This document shows, in pieces, positions 1-9,373 of a stretch of DNA of 29,409 bases. The translations under genes and the position numbers were made by a program. The notes under the pieces were generated by a model. It made no database searches. It was not told the origin of the DNA and was given only the letters and a program-made list of their open reading frames with translations. Each line of letters begins with the position of its first letter. The stretch's first letter is position 1. The DNA is from a virus. The stretch spans positions 1-29,409 of IMG/VR virus record IMGVR_UViG_3300038353_000016, one strand, 5' to 3'.

Positions 1-2
1 AG

Positions 3-3000
3 ATTGGTATAGTAAACTTTACTGATAACAATACCGCATTTGATAGTAGTTTCCCTGCTAATGAACAGGTTAATAACTATGTGATTCCTTATGATAATTT
101 AACTGGTACATTCCAAGAGAATGAATATATCCGTAACTATAAGGTTGATTATGGTAATAATAATGGTGACTTTACTGCAACAGAAGGTGCTAGAATCAGA
201 AAACTAACAATCACTGATAGAATAGGTGATGGTATATTCCAAACTGGTCAAGTTATAAGATCTAGAGATAGTAAAGCAGAAGTTGTTGGTTATAACCAAG
301 CAAGAAATACAATCTATCTTGGTAAGATTGGTAGATCACAACGTGGTGGATTAGACTTCAACCCTCCAACATGGTATGGTGAAGCACAGATTGATACATC
401 AACTAAAAAGTTTGGTCAAGGATCATTATTATTAGGTAGAGCAAATCATACTCATACATTTGTAAGTGGTGTTGCTAACGCAATCCAAGCATCAAATGGT
501 GCTACATCTACTCACACTGCACAGGCAGGAACATCATATGATCCTGAGACAGGAACATTAGTTATCAATATTGGAACTCACAGTTTAACAACAAGTAATA
601 AAGTTACTATTGCTGATGGAGGTTTGACATTTACATGTACTGCTGATAGTAATACAACAAATCATCCATATCCAAGATCTACTGACCCTGCATCTGGACA
701 GGCATTAGACATCACTGCAGTAACCTCAGACACTATTACTGTTAGTGTTGGTGTTGCACAGGTTACATTAGATTACTTGAATGTAGATTCATCTAGTGAT
801 TTTGCATGGGGAACTGCTGCATTTACTATTGAACTTTATGTTAAGGCAGCAGCAGCGTCTATATCTGGTGTAGCAACTTTACTTGACTTTAGAACAACAG
901 CAAATGATGTAGCAGGTCGTTTATACTTAAATGGTGGACAAGTTCGTTATAATGTCAATAACTCTGATCTAGTAACATCTGGTGCTACTGTTCTTGCTAC
1001 AGATACTTGGACACATGTTGTTGTACAGAAAACTTCTACCACTGTTAAAATATTCTTAAATGGTGTTGAGAGAGGAACTGGTACAGATAGTCAAAACTAT
1101 GCTGCCAAACCACTAAGAGTTGGTGCAGATTATGCAGGAGCAAATGCATTCTTCGGACATATTGATGAACTAAGATTGAGTGCAGAAAGTCGTTATTCTA
1201 CAATACCATTCACTCCTCAGAATGGAATGTTCCAAGGTGATGCTAATACAAAATTATTATGGCATTTTGATGGTGCTGATAAACAGGTATTCCTAGAAGA
1301 CTGGTCTGGTGCACCTGACTTTACTATCGATGAATATGTTAATAATGATGCTATCAGAGCAACTGCTAGATTAATCGGTGGTGTACATACATTTGTTTCT
1401 GCAACAACTAATGCAATCACTGTAACTGGATCAAGTAGTTTCACTCCAACTGCAGTTGATTATGATGCAACTACAGGTTTGATGGAAATCAATATTGGAT
1501 CTCATAGTTATACAACATCTGATACTATTACGATTGCTGCAAACTCATTAACATTCACATGTACAAAAGATAATAACGCAACAAATCATTCTTATCCAAG
1601 AGTGACAGATCCTTCTTATGGTAAAACCCTTGCTATCACTGCTGTTACAGGAGATACAATCACAGTTAATGTAGGTGTTGCAAGTAGAGGATTTAATCAG
1701 AAAACACACAGATATATTAACGCTGCAGATAATATAATATTAAACTACGATTACATTGCTAGAGAGGCAGTGTATATCATGAAGGAACGTTATCCATTCT
1801 TCACTGTTATTGGTGGAGCAGTTAACTGTGAAGATGATGTAAGAGATATTCTTAAAGCAATGGTTGAAGATCTTAGAAATGGATCTAACAGTCATACATG
1901 GGATGCTTCTGCATTATATGTCGATAGAACTACTAATCCTATCACATTGTTACATGTTTCAGATGACTTGAAAGAATCACTATACACATATGATATAGTA
2001 GAGAAGTTAGTAAGATTTGTTATTAATAATGAACCATGGTCTACATTAGGTGATCATGGATTGACTCAGAAGTTTGATACCACTATTACTGAATCAAACT
2101 ATCTTACACAGTCTGTAACTCAGTTTACTCCATCAACTGCAACTTACAACCCTGCTACTGGTGACATGGTTGTTACTAGCACTGGACATGGATTAACAAG
2201 TGATACAAATCTCACTGCATCTAATGCAACTTATGATGCTGCTACTGGTATTTTAAATATTACCTCTAACAGTCATAATCTTGCAACTGGTGATAAGATT
2301 CAACTTGCTGATAACTCATTGACATTTACATGTTCAATGGACAGCAATGCTACAAACCATACCTATCCAAGAGCAAAAGACCCTGCTGCTCAAGGTTGGC
2401 AAGAAGTTACAAGAGTTGATGCTAATAACTTTACTATTGATGTTGGTAAGTCACCAATAGTAAATTATCAACCAGGAGCAGGGACAACTTATGATCCTGC
2501 AACTGGACTTCTTAAGATGTTCATTGGTGATCATAACTTAGCAGTTGGCACAAACATTAAGTTGACTGCTAATTCCTTAACATTTACTTGTGATTATAAT
2601 GGTGATGGTCAGACAACTCAGAAGACATATCCAAGAGCAAGTGGTGAAGATGGAACTGCAGGTGGAGCAAGTAATAATACTGGAACTCCTGACGCTGCAT
2701 ACAATACAGCATTAGCAATAGTTGCTGATGGTGTATCATCTACTGCTACAGGTGCATCTTATAATCCTGCTGATGGCGTTTTAGTTATTACTCATGGATT
2801 TGTTGTAGGTGACAAGATCAGGATTGCTGATAACTCACTATCCTTTACTTGTACTAAAGATGGCAACCATGAAACTAAATCTTATCCTCGTTCAACAGAT
2901 CCTTTCTCTGGCAGATGGTTAAGGATTACAGCGAAGACAGACAATACATTCACAGTTAATGTTGGTCCTTCTTCTGCTGCTGATCAATATGTTCATACAT

Positions 3001-6000
3001 TCGTATCTGCTTCAGCAAACGGTATTATCAAGCGAGATAATTCTATCACTGTCAATGTCGGCACCTCTTCGGACACTTCGACACACACATTCGTTTCTGC
3101 AACTTCAAATGCAATAATAACAGGAGGTAACTACACACATGCATTCGTTTCTGCTACCACTAATGGCATCACTGTCTCTGGTGATTCTGTATTCCTTGCG
3201 GATGGTGCTGTCTCATTCACTTGCTCCAAGGATGGTAATCAAAAGATTACAGCATATCCAAGAAAATCTGACCCTGCGTCTAAGCAAGTTCTTAAAATCT
3301 CTGCCCATACGAACGACACGTTCACGATCAACGTCGGCAAGTCTTCTGCTGATGACCAGTACTCTCACACATTCTCTAGTGCGGTAACTAATGGTATAAC
3401 AAAATCTGAATACTCAACACAAGATTGTCAAGATGTACAATCAACAGTAGCAAACCTATTTGATATCATTACTGATACATTGACATTTGCATCACAATCA
3501 CCTGCTGTAGATCATCTTGCAACTGTAACTAAATCAGAACCTGCATATGAGTTTGTTGGTGCAACAATAAATGCGTTCTCTGAAGTTCCATTAACAGTTG
3601 ATTATCATAATGGCACAAATGATGTAATATACACAAATCAAATAGATACCGATGCTCGTGGTAGATTCCGTGATGCTGCTAACTTAATTCGTGCAAATAG
3701 AAGAGTTATCGTTGATAAGGCAGCATATGATATGTTACAAAGATATCCTGCTCTTGCATTGGATATGCCTAGAAATGCTAATGGTACATCTACAGATGGT
3801 ACATTACGTTGTAAGACTGACTTAGGATTAATATTGGATGGATTGGCACAAGATATTGAAGACGGTGGTAATGATGGAATACTTACTGCTGTAGGTTTCT
3901 ACATTGGTAACAATAGTGAGTTACGTTATATCCGTTTACAGGTTCATCAGTCTGCTTATGCACATGAAAGATTAGCATTCTATGCTAAACAAGCAGTTAC
4001 AGGAGATCTAACTTATGATAATACTGATGGTATTATAGTTGGTGATTGGGGTATAACAAATGACGCAGGTGGATGTGCTAACGTCAAGACTGCAATCGAT
4101 ACTCTTATTACATTACTGAATGATATTATTGCTCCTACTTCTGCTGATTTTAATACTGCTGCTGACAGATTATACTTTAACAGAGAGTATATTAGAGAAG
4201 AGATAACTGGTCTAATGACCACAGAGTTTACATATCTGTTGAACAATGTACAGTTCCAAGCATTCCAGTTTCCAGGTGGTGCATTAGGTGAATCAGCATT
4301 CCAACAATCTCTTGAAGATATAATCATTGGTGGAATATCTGACTTACAAACTGGTGGTAATGATAGTATTATTTTAGAGATTGAAAAGTTCCTTACTGCT
4401 GCTTTAGAATACAACTATAGCACTAGTGGAGTTGAGCAGTTATTATTAGCAACAGTTTATGGTGTTGAACAACTTGAAACTATTGGATTGAAAGCAATAG
4501 ATAATTTACTATATGGAACTAATGAAGACACAGGTAGCACAGCAGGTGCATACAGTGCATTACATACACAGAAAACTGGAGTTCGTGATTCATTATCACT
4601 AAGTGATGCTACATCAGTTAAAAATAGATGGAAAGAATTGATAGAGTTTGCAGTCAATATCCTTTCACCTGCTAGAAAAGTTGGTAGAAGTGCTTCTAAG
4701 AATATTCTTTATAATCAGAACTACTATCTACAAGAAATACAAACACAAACTGTTGCTCAGTTTGGTGCAGGTTCATGGACTTATGATTCATTTGTAACTG
4801 ATATCGTTGAGGATGTTATACATGATCTTCAAACAACAAATATTAGAGATAATACAACTGCATACCAAATCACTATTCAAAGTGTAAGTGCAACTGATTT
4901 CCAAGTTGGAGAAGTTGTTAGATCTAATGTTGGAGGATATGCATCTGTATTAGAGTTTGATCCTGATACTAACTTCTTCGTTGTAGGTCCGTTTACAGGA
5001 ACTGCATGGGTTGCAGGTAATACATTGACAGGTAAGACATCTGGTGCAACTGCTACTATTTCTAGTGGTGGAGTTGGTTCTGCATATACTTGGTATCTTA
5101 ATGTTGGAAATACAAGAACTCTTGCTAATGCTAGAACAATAACATCTACAGTTGCAGGTCAGGTTGCAGGTACAAACCTCTGGACAAATCCAGAAGCATA
5201 TGCAATCAACTGGACACCTACAACTAACGTAACAATAACAGATAACGTTTCAACTCTTGCTCCTGATGAATCGCAAACTGCAGAAGATGTAACACCTAAT
5301 AATGGTCAGAATGGTCAGCATGAAATCAATAGAGATTATAGTCTAACTGCGTTTGAGACATTTGACTCTGGTACAACTACATTCGATAATAACACAGAAA
5401 CATTCGATACTGGTGCTGTTGGATTAGATGAAACTCAAACATTTACATTCTCAGCATTTGTTAAAGAATCTGGGTCACAAGGAATCAGATTCCAAATGCA
5501 ACTTGATCCAGGTGGTACAGGTGAACAAAATGTATTCTTTGATCTTAATCTTACAAATGGTACTACAAGCACAGTCTTTACACCTCAAGGTGGTATTACT
5601 GCTCAAGCATTTGGTGCAATACCTCTTGGAAACGGTTGGTTTAGATGCTTCATTACTGCAACATTCTCCTTTGGATTTACAACTCTAAGATCCAAGTTCA
5701 TTATTAAGAGTGGAACTGGAAGTAGTGTTTGGACTGGTGATGGTTCTACTGGTATTCTTGTTTGGGGTGCTAAACTTACTAAGAATGATCTTGATCCATA
5801 TCAAGCACAGAGTGGTAAATTATTCTACGCTGATACTGGATTTAACACTAAGAACTTTATTCTTGACTTGCTAGAAACATATATGTTGGCATCTCTTGAT
5901 GGTACACTCACATCTCCTGCTACAAACTCTGGTTTCTATTCATTCTATAGTAGCACTGCTGCATCAGACTACACTAAAGATTCTGTTGCTGCAGTCGTCA

Positions 6001-8078
6001 GATACTTGATAGGCATTATTAGAACTCAGTTTACAGATGATACATCATACATACAACTTACAACAAATAGAAATATACAACTCCCAACTAAGGTATTCAC
6101 TACTGGAAGAACTATACCAGTTGCTATCAAAGGTGGAGCAAATAATGCTGATTATGTTTATGGTTTATTAAGTAACTCATATGCCGAGATTGAGAATATA
6201 ACTGTAAATGAAGGTTTAGTTGTTCAAGTTTACTCAAGATTTAGAATAGATGGTAACATCACAGATGGTCCATATACCATGAATGAAACTGTTGCGAAAC
6301 AGGGTGCTCCATCTGTAACTGGTGTTGTTTACGGATTCTTTGAAGATGAAAACTTCAAGTATCTTGATGTTAAAGTTACAGCAGGTCCATGGGCAATATC
6401 AGACAATGTTGTTGGTGCAACTAACTCTACTACTGCTCAGATTAGTGCTATTGAAACTCGTGTTCATATCATTGATCTTAAGGGTGACTTTGTTGCTGAC
6501 ATTCCATTCAGAGGTTATACATCTGGTGCAACTGCACAACCAACATCATTCTTGAAAGCACAAGCAGCAGTTACCGATAACACAGGTGGTAAACTTACTG
6601 TTGATACTGAATCACTACTAGGAACATTTGAAACTACTGCTGTCGTATATCCAGAATCTTCTAGACAATACATTGTAGTAAGTAAGTATGCAGGTCTTGA
6701 TATTGGTGTTGGTGATAGAATTGCATCAAGAGGATATAAGAGATTTGGTATTAATATTATCAGTAATCTTAATAACTTCTCAGTTGGTAATAGACTTTAT
6801 AAGGTTGTATCTGGTGTTCAAGATTCTGCCACATACGGTATCATTACTGATGTAGACATTCCAAATAACTATGTCTACATGATTGAGTATCAAGGAACAT
6901 TTACTCAGGGTGATCAAATAGGTGATTATGGTTTAGCAGCATCATTCCCAGTTGGATATGCTTCGATATCAACTATAGTTACAACTGCAGGTCAAGGTGC
7001 TGCTCTTGTACAAGACGTTCGTGTTGATGGTATTAACAAGCGTCTATACTTAAGTGATGTTACAGGATCATTTGGTATCAGAGATGCTATCAAAGGACCT
7101 GATTCATACGGTGCTGTAATATTCTCGCAAGTTGATCTTAAGGCAAGAGTTAAGAGATCATTTAAAGGATTTGATGGAACTACAACAACGTTCCCACTCA
7201 CTATTACAAACGGTACTACATACCTCCCAGATCCCGCAGGACACCTCTTAATATTCATTAATGGTATATTACAACCACCAGGTGCAAGTAACGCATATAC
7301 AGCGTTCTCCAACCAGATTCAGTTTACTGAACCACCAGATTTGGGTGCATCATTTACTGGATTCTATATTGGTAAACTAAGACAGTTAGATGATATCTCA
7401 TTCGAGTTTGACTCATTGAGACAATCATTCAACTTGAAACGTAATGATGTGTTCTACTCCTTGACACTGACTGATGGTGTACAGTCTAGTGTGATAAGAC
7501 CTGAGAACAATATTATTTGTTCACTCAACGGTGTTATCCAAGAACCTGGAGTTGGTTTTGAGATTGTTGGTTCTAGAATCATCTTCTCTGAAGTTCCTAG
7601 ATTTGGATCAACATTCGTTGCCTTCTCATATGTTGGTTCTGAAGCAGACGTTGACGCTGCTGAAGTTGTACCACCAATCGAGCCAGGTGACTTTATTGAT
7701 ATACAAGGTGAAACATCAGATAGAGAAGTTGCTGTTATTGAATCATCAAACTCTCTAATCACATTTGATTATCTTGGATCTGTATTTGGTCAGAAAGCAA
7801 CTGCAACTGCAGTTTTGACATCTGGATTTATTGATCAGGTTCAAGTTACTAACGGTGGTTCTGGATATACAACTAGACCAACTGTTAGAATAGACTCCAT
7901 CTCAGGATTCGATGGAAACATCCGTGCACTAGTTGGTGTTGCAGGTGTTGAACTCAGTGCAACTGGTACTGGATATAAGAATCCTACTATCAATGTTGAG
8001 ACTACCGTACCTGATGACTGGACTGCTCCAGACATATCAACTTACGGAGAGGAGTTGGTAGACCCCGAAACCCCATAA
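3..8078 (+). CDS. Giant multidomain virion fibre/adhesin-like protein (5' partial)
   Basis: The frame is open to the left edge and continues in sense upstream of the GTG at 81, so that GTG is not the start and the true N-terminus lies outside the window; at least 2691 residues are visible. In order I see: a LamG/concanavalin-like domain (about 786-1180, with ELYVK, DTWTHVVVQK and GHIDELRLS); six copies of a beta repeat with a central FTC motif (531-3350); at least four alpha-helical modules of the type AAD-L--N--YI--E (about 1708-2060, 3655-4010, 4136-4500, 4665-4850); a carbohydrate-binding-like jelly roll (about 5175-5810, with GNGWFRCFITATF and LVWGAKL); TSGA-type modules; two beta modules containing NGILQPPG and NGVIQEPG (7150-7640); and a GGSGY module near the end. 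LamG and CBM-like folds suggest glycan or surface binding. The role as a host-contact fibre or baseplate appendage is inferred; the exact gene is not recognised. Confidence 0.85.
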   Translation: MGIVNFTDNNTAFDSSFPANEQVNNYVIPYDNLTGTFQENEYIRNYKVDYGNNNGDFTATEGARIRKLTITDRIGDGIFQTGQVIRSRDSKAEVVGYNQARNTIYLGKIGRSQRGGLDFNPPTWYGEAQIDTSTKKFGQGSLLLGRANHTHTFVSGVANAIQASNGATSTHTAQAGTSYDPETGTLVINIGTHSLTTSNKVTIADGGLTFTCTADSNTTNHPYPRSTDPASGQALDITAVTSDTITVSVGVAQVTLDYLNVDSSSDFAWGTAAFTIELYVKAAAASISGVATLLDFRTTANDVAGRLYLNGGQVRYNVNNSDLVTSGATVLATDTWTHVVVQKTSTTVKIFLNGVERGTGTDSQNYAAKPLRVGADYAGANAFFGHIDELRLSAESRYSTIPFTPQNGMFQGDANTKLLWHFDGADKQVFLEDWSGAPDFTIDEYVNNDAIRATARLIGGVHTFVSATTNAITVTGSSSFTPTAVDYDATTGLMEINIGSHSYTTSDTITIAANSLTFTCTKDNNATNHSYPRVTDPSYGKTLAITAVTGDTITVNVGVASRGFNQKTHRYINAADNIILNYDYIAREAVYIMKERYPFFTVIGGAVNCEDDVRDILKAMVEDLRNGSNSHTWDASALYVDRTTNPITLLHVSDDLKESLYTYDIVEKLVRFVINNEPWSTLGDHGLTQKFDTTITESNYLTQSVTQFTPSTATYNPATGDMVVTSTGHGLTSDTNLTASNATYDAATGILNITSNSHNLATGDKIQLADNSLTFTCSMDSNATNHTYPRAKDPAAQGWQEVTRVDANNFTIDVGKSPIVNYQPGAGTTYDPATGLLKMFIGDHNLAVGTNIKLTANSLTFTCDYNGDGQTTQKTYPRASGEDGTAGGASNNTGTPDAAYNTALAIVADGVSSTATGASYNPADGVLVITHGFVVGDKIRIADNSLSFTCTKDGNHETKSYPRSTDPFSGRWLRITAKTDNTFTVNVGPSSAADQYVHTFVSASANGIIKRDNSITVNVGTSSDTSTHTFVSATSNAIITGGNYTHAFVSATTNGITVSGDSVFLADGAVSFTCSKDGNQKITAYPRKSDPASKQVLKISAHTNDTFTINVGKSSADDQYSHTFSSAVTNGITKSEYSTQDCQDVQSTVANLFDIITDTLTFASQSPAVDHLATVTKSEPAYEFVGATINAFSEVPLTVDYHNGTNDVIYTNQIDTDARGRFRDAANLIRANRRVIVDKAAYDMLQRYPALALDMPRNANGTSTDGTLRCKTDLGLILDGLAQDIEDGGNDGILTAVGFYIGNNSELRYIRLQVHQSAYAHERLAFYAKQAVTGDLTYDNTDGIIVGDWGITNDAGGCANVKTAIDTLITLLNDIIAPTSADFNTAADRLYFNREYIREEITGLMTTEFTYLLNNVQFQAFQFPGGALGESAFQQSLEDIIIGGISDLQTGGNDSIILEIEKFLTAALEYNYSTSGVEQLLLATVYGVEQLETIGLKAIDNLLYGTNEDTGSTAGAYSALHTQKTGVRDSLSLSDATSVKNRWKELIEFAVNILSPARKVGRSASKNILYNQNYYLQEIQTQTVAQFGAGSWTYDSFVTDIVEDVIHDLQTTNIRDNTTAYQITIQSVSATDFQVGEVVRSNVGGYASVLEFDPDTNFFVVGPFTGTAWVAGNTLTGKTSGATATISSGGVGSAYTWYLNVGNTRTLANARTITSTVAGQVAGTNLWTNPEAYAINWTPTTNVTITDNVSTLAPDESQTAEDVTPNNGQNGQHEINRDYSLTAFETFDSGTTTFDNNTETFDTGAVGLDETQTFTFSAFVKESGSQGIRFQMQLDPGGTGEQNVFFDLNLTNGTTSTVFTPQGGITAQAFGAIPLGNGWFRCFITATFSFGFTTLRSKFIIKSGTGSSVWTGDGSTGILVWGAKLTKNDLDPYQAQSGKLFYADTGFNTKNFILDLLETYMLASLDGTLTSPATNSGFYSFYSSTAASDYTKDSVAAVVRYLIGIIRTQFTDDTSYIQLTTNRNIQLPTKVFTTGRTIPVAIKGGANNADYVYGLLSNSYAEIENITVNEGLVVQVYSRFRIDGNITDGPYTMNETVAKQGAPSVTGVVYGFFEDENFKYLDVKVTAGPWAISDNVVGATNSTTAQISAIETRVHIIDLKGDFVADIPFRGYTSGATAQPTSFLKAQAAVTDNTGGKLTVDTESLLGTFETTAVVYPESSRQYIVVSKYAGLDIGVGDRIASRGYKRFGINIISNLNNFSVGNRLYKVVSGVQDSATYGIITDVDIPNNYVYMIEYQGTFTQGDQIGDYGLAASFPVGYASISTIVTTAGQGAALVQDVRVDGINKRLYLSDVTGSFGIRDAIKGPDSYGAVIFSQVDLKARVKRSFKGFDGTTTTFPLTITNGTTYLPDPAGHLLIFINGILQPPGASNAYTAFSNQIQFTEPPDLGASFTGFYIGKLRQLDDISFEFDSLRQSFNLKRNDVFYSLTLTDGVQSSVIRPENNIICSLNGVIQEPGVGFEIVGSRIIFSEVPRFGSTFVAFSYVGSEADVDAAEVVPPIEPGDFIDIQGETSDREVAVIESSNSLITFDYLGSVFGQKATATAVLTSGFIDQVQVTNGGSGYTTRPTVRIDSISGFDGNIRALVGVAGVELSATGTGYKNPTINVETTVPDDWTAPDISTYGEELVDPETP
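531..3350 (+). repeat. Six-copy FTC beta-repeat array inside the giant gene
   Basis: Six diverged copies of a unit of about 75-85 codons begin near 531, 1455, 2223, 2484, 2754 and 3150. Each has the pattern Y-(D/N)-P-A-(T/D)-G at its start (absent or very weak in copy 6), a central S-(L/V)-(T/S)-F-T-C, then YPR, and ends TxTVNVG. Copies 3-5 are nearly tandem; copies 1 and 2 are separated by the LamG domain and other sequence. HTFVSA-type linkers occur between units. The single conserved Cys per unit is unusual for a phage fibre repeat. Confidence 0.8.
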
Positions 8079-8081
8079 ATA
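8074..8081 (+). promoter_or_regulatory. T4-type late promoter motif before gene 2
   Basis: CATAAATA overlaps the stop codon of the giant upstream gene (TAA 8076-8078) and lies about 20 nt before the ATG at 8101. It matches the T4-like late -10 element TATAAATA except at the first base. The same motif followed by A and C recurs in the other two real intergenic gaps. Transcription from here is inferred. Confidence 0.6.
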
Positions 8082-8100
8082 ACTAAAAATTGTATCAGCG

Positions 8101-9369
8101 ATGGCCAAGCAAACGATAGGTCTTGGATCTGCTGCTAACGACAACACGGGTGATACCCTGAGAGTCGGAGGCGATAAGGTCAATGACAACTTTAATGAAA
8201 TATATACTGCCCTAGGAAATGGTACGACACTTACTGTCGATACCACAAACCCTGCTGTGGGACAAGTATTAAGATATAACGGTGCCACATTCCTGCCTTC
8301 AGATTACACTAACCTGACTGCAGCATTAGATGTAAATGGAAACTCTATAGTTTCTTCAAGTAATGGTAATATAGCGGTAGCAACAAATGGATCAGGAGAT
8401 TTAACATTATCAGCAGGTGGCGTAACATCAATATTCAAAGGTACAAAGGCAGCACCAAACGCTGCAGAAAGTGGAACAATTATATTCCCAACATCAATAA
8501 CATACGATAATGAATATAGCACACTAGCAGGAGCACCTGCAGTTGGAACTTATAGAGGTTACTTCTTTACAGTCAGTGGTGATGATAATCCATATGTAAA
8601 TATGAATATCACTGCAGGTGGTGTAGGTAACTCTCAAGTAAAACTATTAACTGAAAGATCAAGCATTAATATGCTGTTTGACGTTGATACAACTACAACA
8701 CCTCCTAATAATGATCAAGTTTTAAAGTGGAACTCTAGTAGTAGCAAATGGTTACCTGCTGATGATGCTGCAGGTATTGGTAGTATAAACGTATTCGCAT
8801 CTGTTGCAGGTGACACAGGATCTACAACTGCCAACAGTCAGACAGATACACTGACTATTGCAGGTGGTACTAATATTACTACTGCAGTTTCTGGAGACAC
8901 TGTAACGGTGAACTTCTCTGGAACTTTGACAACAACACTCGCTGCTCTAACTGATACAAATACAGCAGGTCTAACTCAAGGTGATATGTTGTATTGGTCA
9001 GGATCTGAGTGGATTCCTACTCCTACAACTGGACCTATCATATGGTATGAGATAGGTGCACCTGTAGAGAATGCTAGTAATGACTTCTTGATCAATGGAC
9101 CTGGTCTTCCTGCAGGGGAAAACCGTGACCCAACATTATATGTGCATAGAGGATTTACTTATGCATTTGACAATAGTGTTGAAGGGGGTGGACACCCATT
9201 TAGGATTCAATCAACACAGGGTTTATCTGGCACACCATATACTACAGGACAAACTGGTAGTATAAGTTCAATCTTATATTGGACTGTACCTTTTGATGCT
9301 CCATCAACTCTTTATTATCAGTGTACACTCCATGCTGCAATGCAAGGAACTATTAACGTAGTATCATAA
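8101..9369 (+). CDS. Virion structural protein with C-terminal cupredoxin-like domain
   Basis: A 422-residue protein. The N-terminus (MAKQTIGLGSAANDNTGDTL) is a motif I associate with large phage structural and fibre proteins of marine T4-like phages. The middle is Thr/Gly/Asn-rich beta sequence containing the repeated pattern NDQVLKWN/GDMLYWSG. The last 110 or so residues look like a cupredoxin: GGHPFRI with H365, then LYYQCTLHAAM with C408, H411 and M414, in the order His...Cys-x2-His-x2-Met of type 1 copper sites. No signal peptide is visible, so this is a virion protein and not a free plastocyanin. It is 22 nt after the giant gene, behind a late promoter motif, and 4 nt before the next gene, which carries related domains. 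Copper binding is inferred from ligand order only. Confidence 0.75.
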   Translation: MAKQTIGLGSAANDNTGDTLRVGGDKVNDNFNEIYTALGNGTTLTVDTTNPAVGQVLRYNGATFLPSDYTNLTAALDVNGNSIVSSSNGNIAVATNGSGDLTLSAGGVTSIFKGTKAAPNAAESGTIIFPTSITYDNEYSTLAGAPAVGTYRGYFFTVSGDDNPYVNMNITAGGVGNSQVKLLTERSSINMLFDVDTTTTPPNNDQVLKWNSSSSKWLPADDAAGIGSINVFASVAGDTGSTTANSQTDTLTIAGGTNITTAVSGDTVTVNFSGTLTTTLAALTDTNTAGLTQGDMLYWSGSEWIPTPTTGPIIWYEIGAPVENASNDFLINGPGLPAGENRDPTLYVHRGFTYAFDNSVEGGGHPFRIQSTQGLSGTPYTTGQTGSISSILYWTVPFDAPSTLYYQCTLHAAMQGTINVVS

Positions 9370-9373
9370 CTAA

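Noticed and set aside
81-83. GTG as the start codon of the first giant gene
   Set aside because: The frame remains open and fibre-like upstream to position 3, with no stop, promoter motif or ribosome site before the GTG; the gene starts outside the window.
4013-4414. Minus-strand open frames inside the giant genes (for example 4013-4414, 14202-14621, 20101-20427)
   Set aside because: They lie fully within well-supported plus-strand genes and read as composition shadows without domains or start signals.
9060-9366. A phage-borne plastocyanin (photosynthesis auxiliary gene)
   Set aside because: The cupredoxin-like part is fused to a 300-residue structural protein and has no signal peptide, so it is not a free electron carrier.
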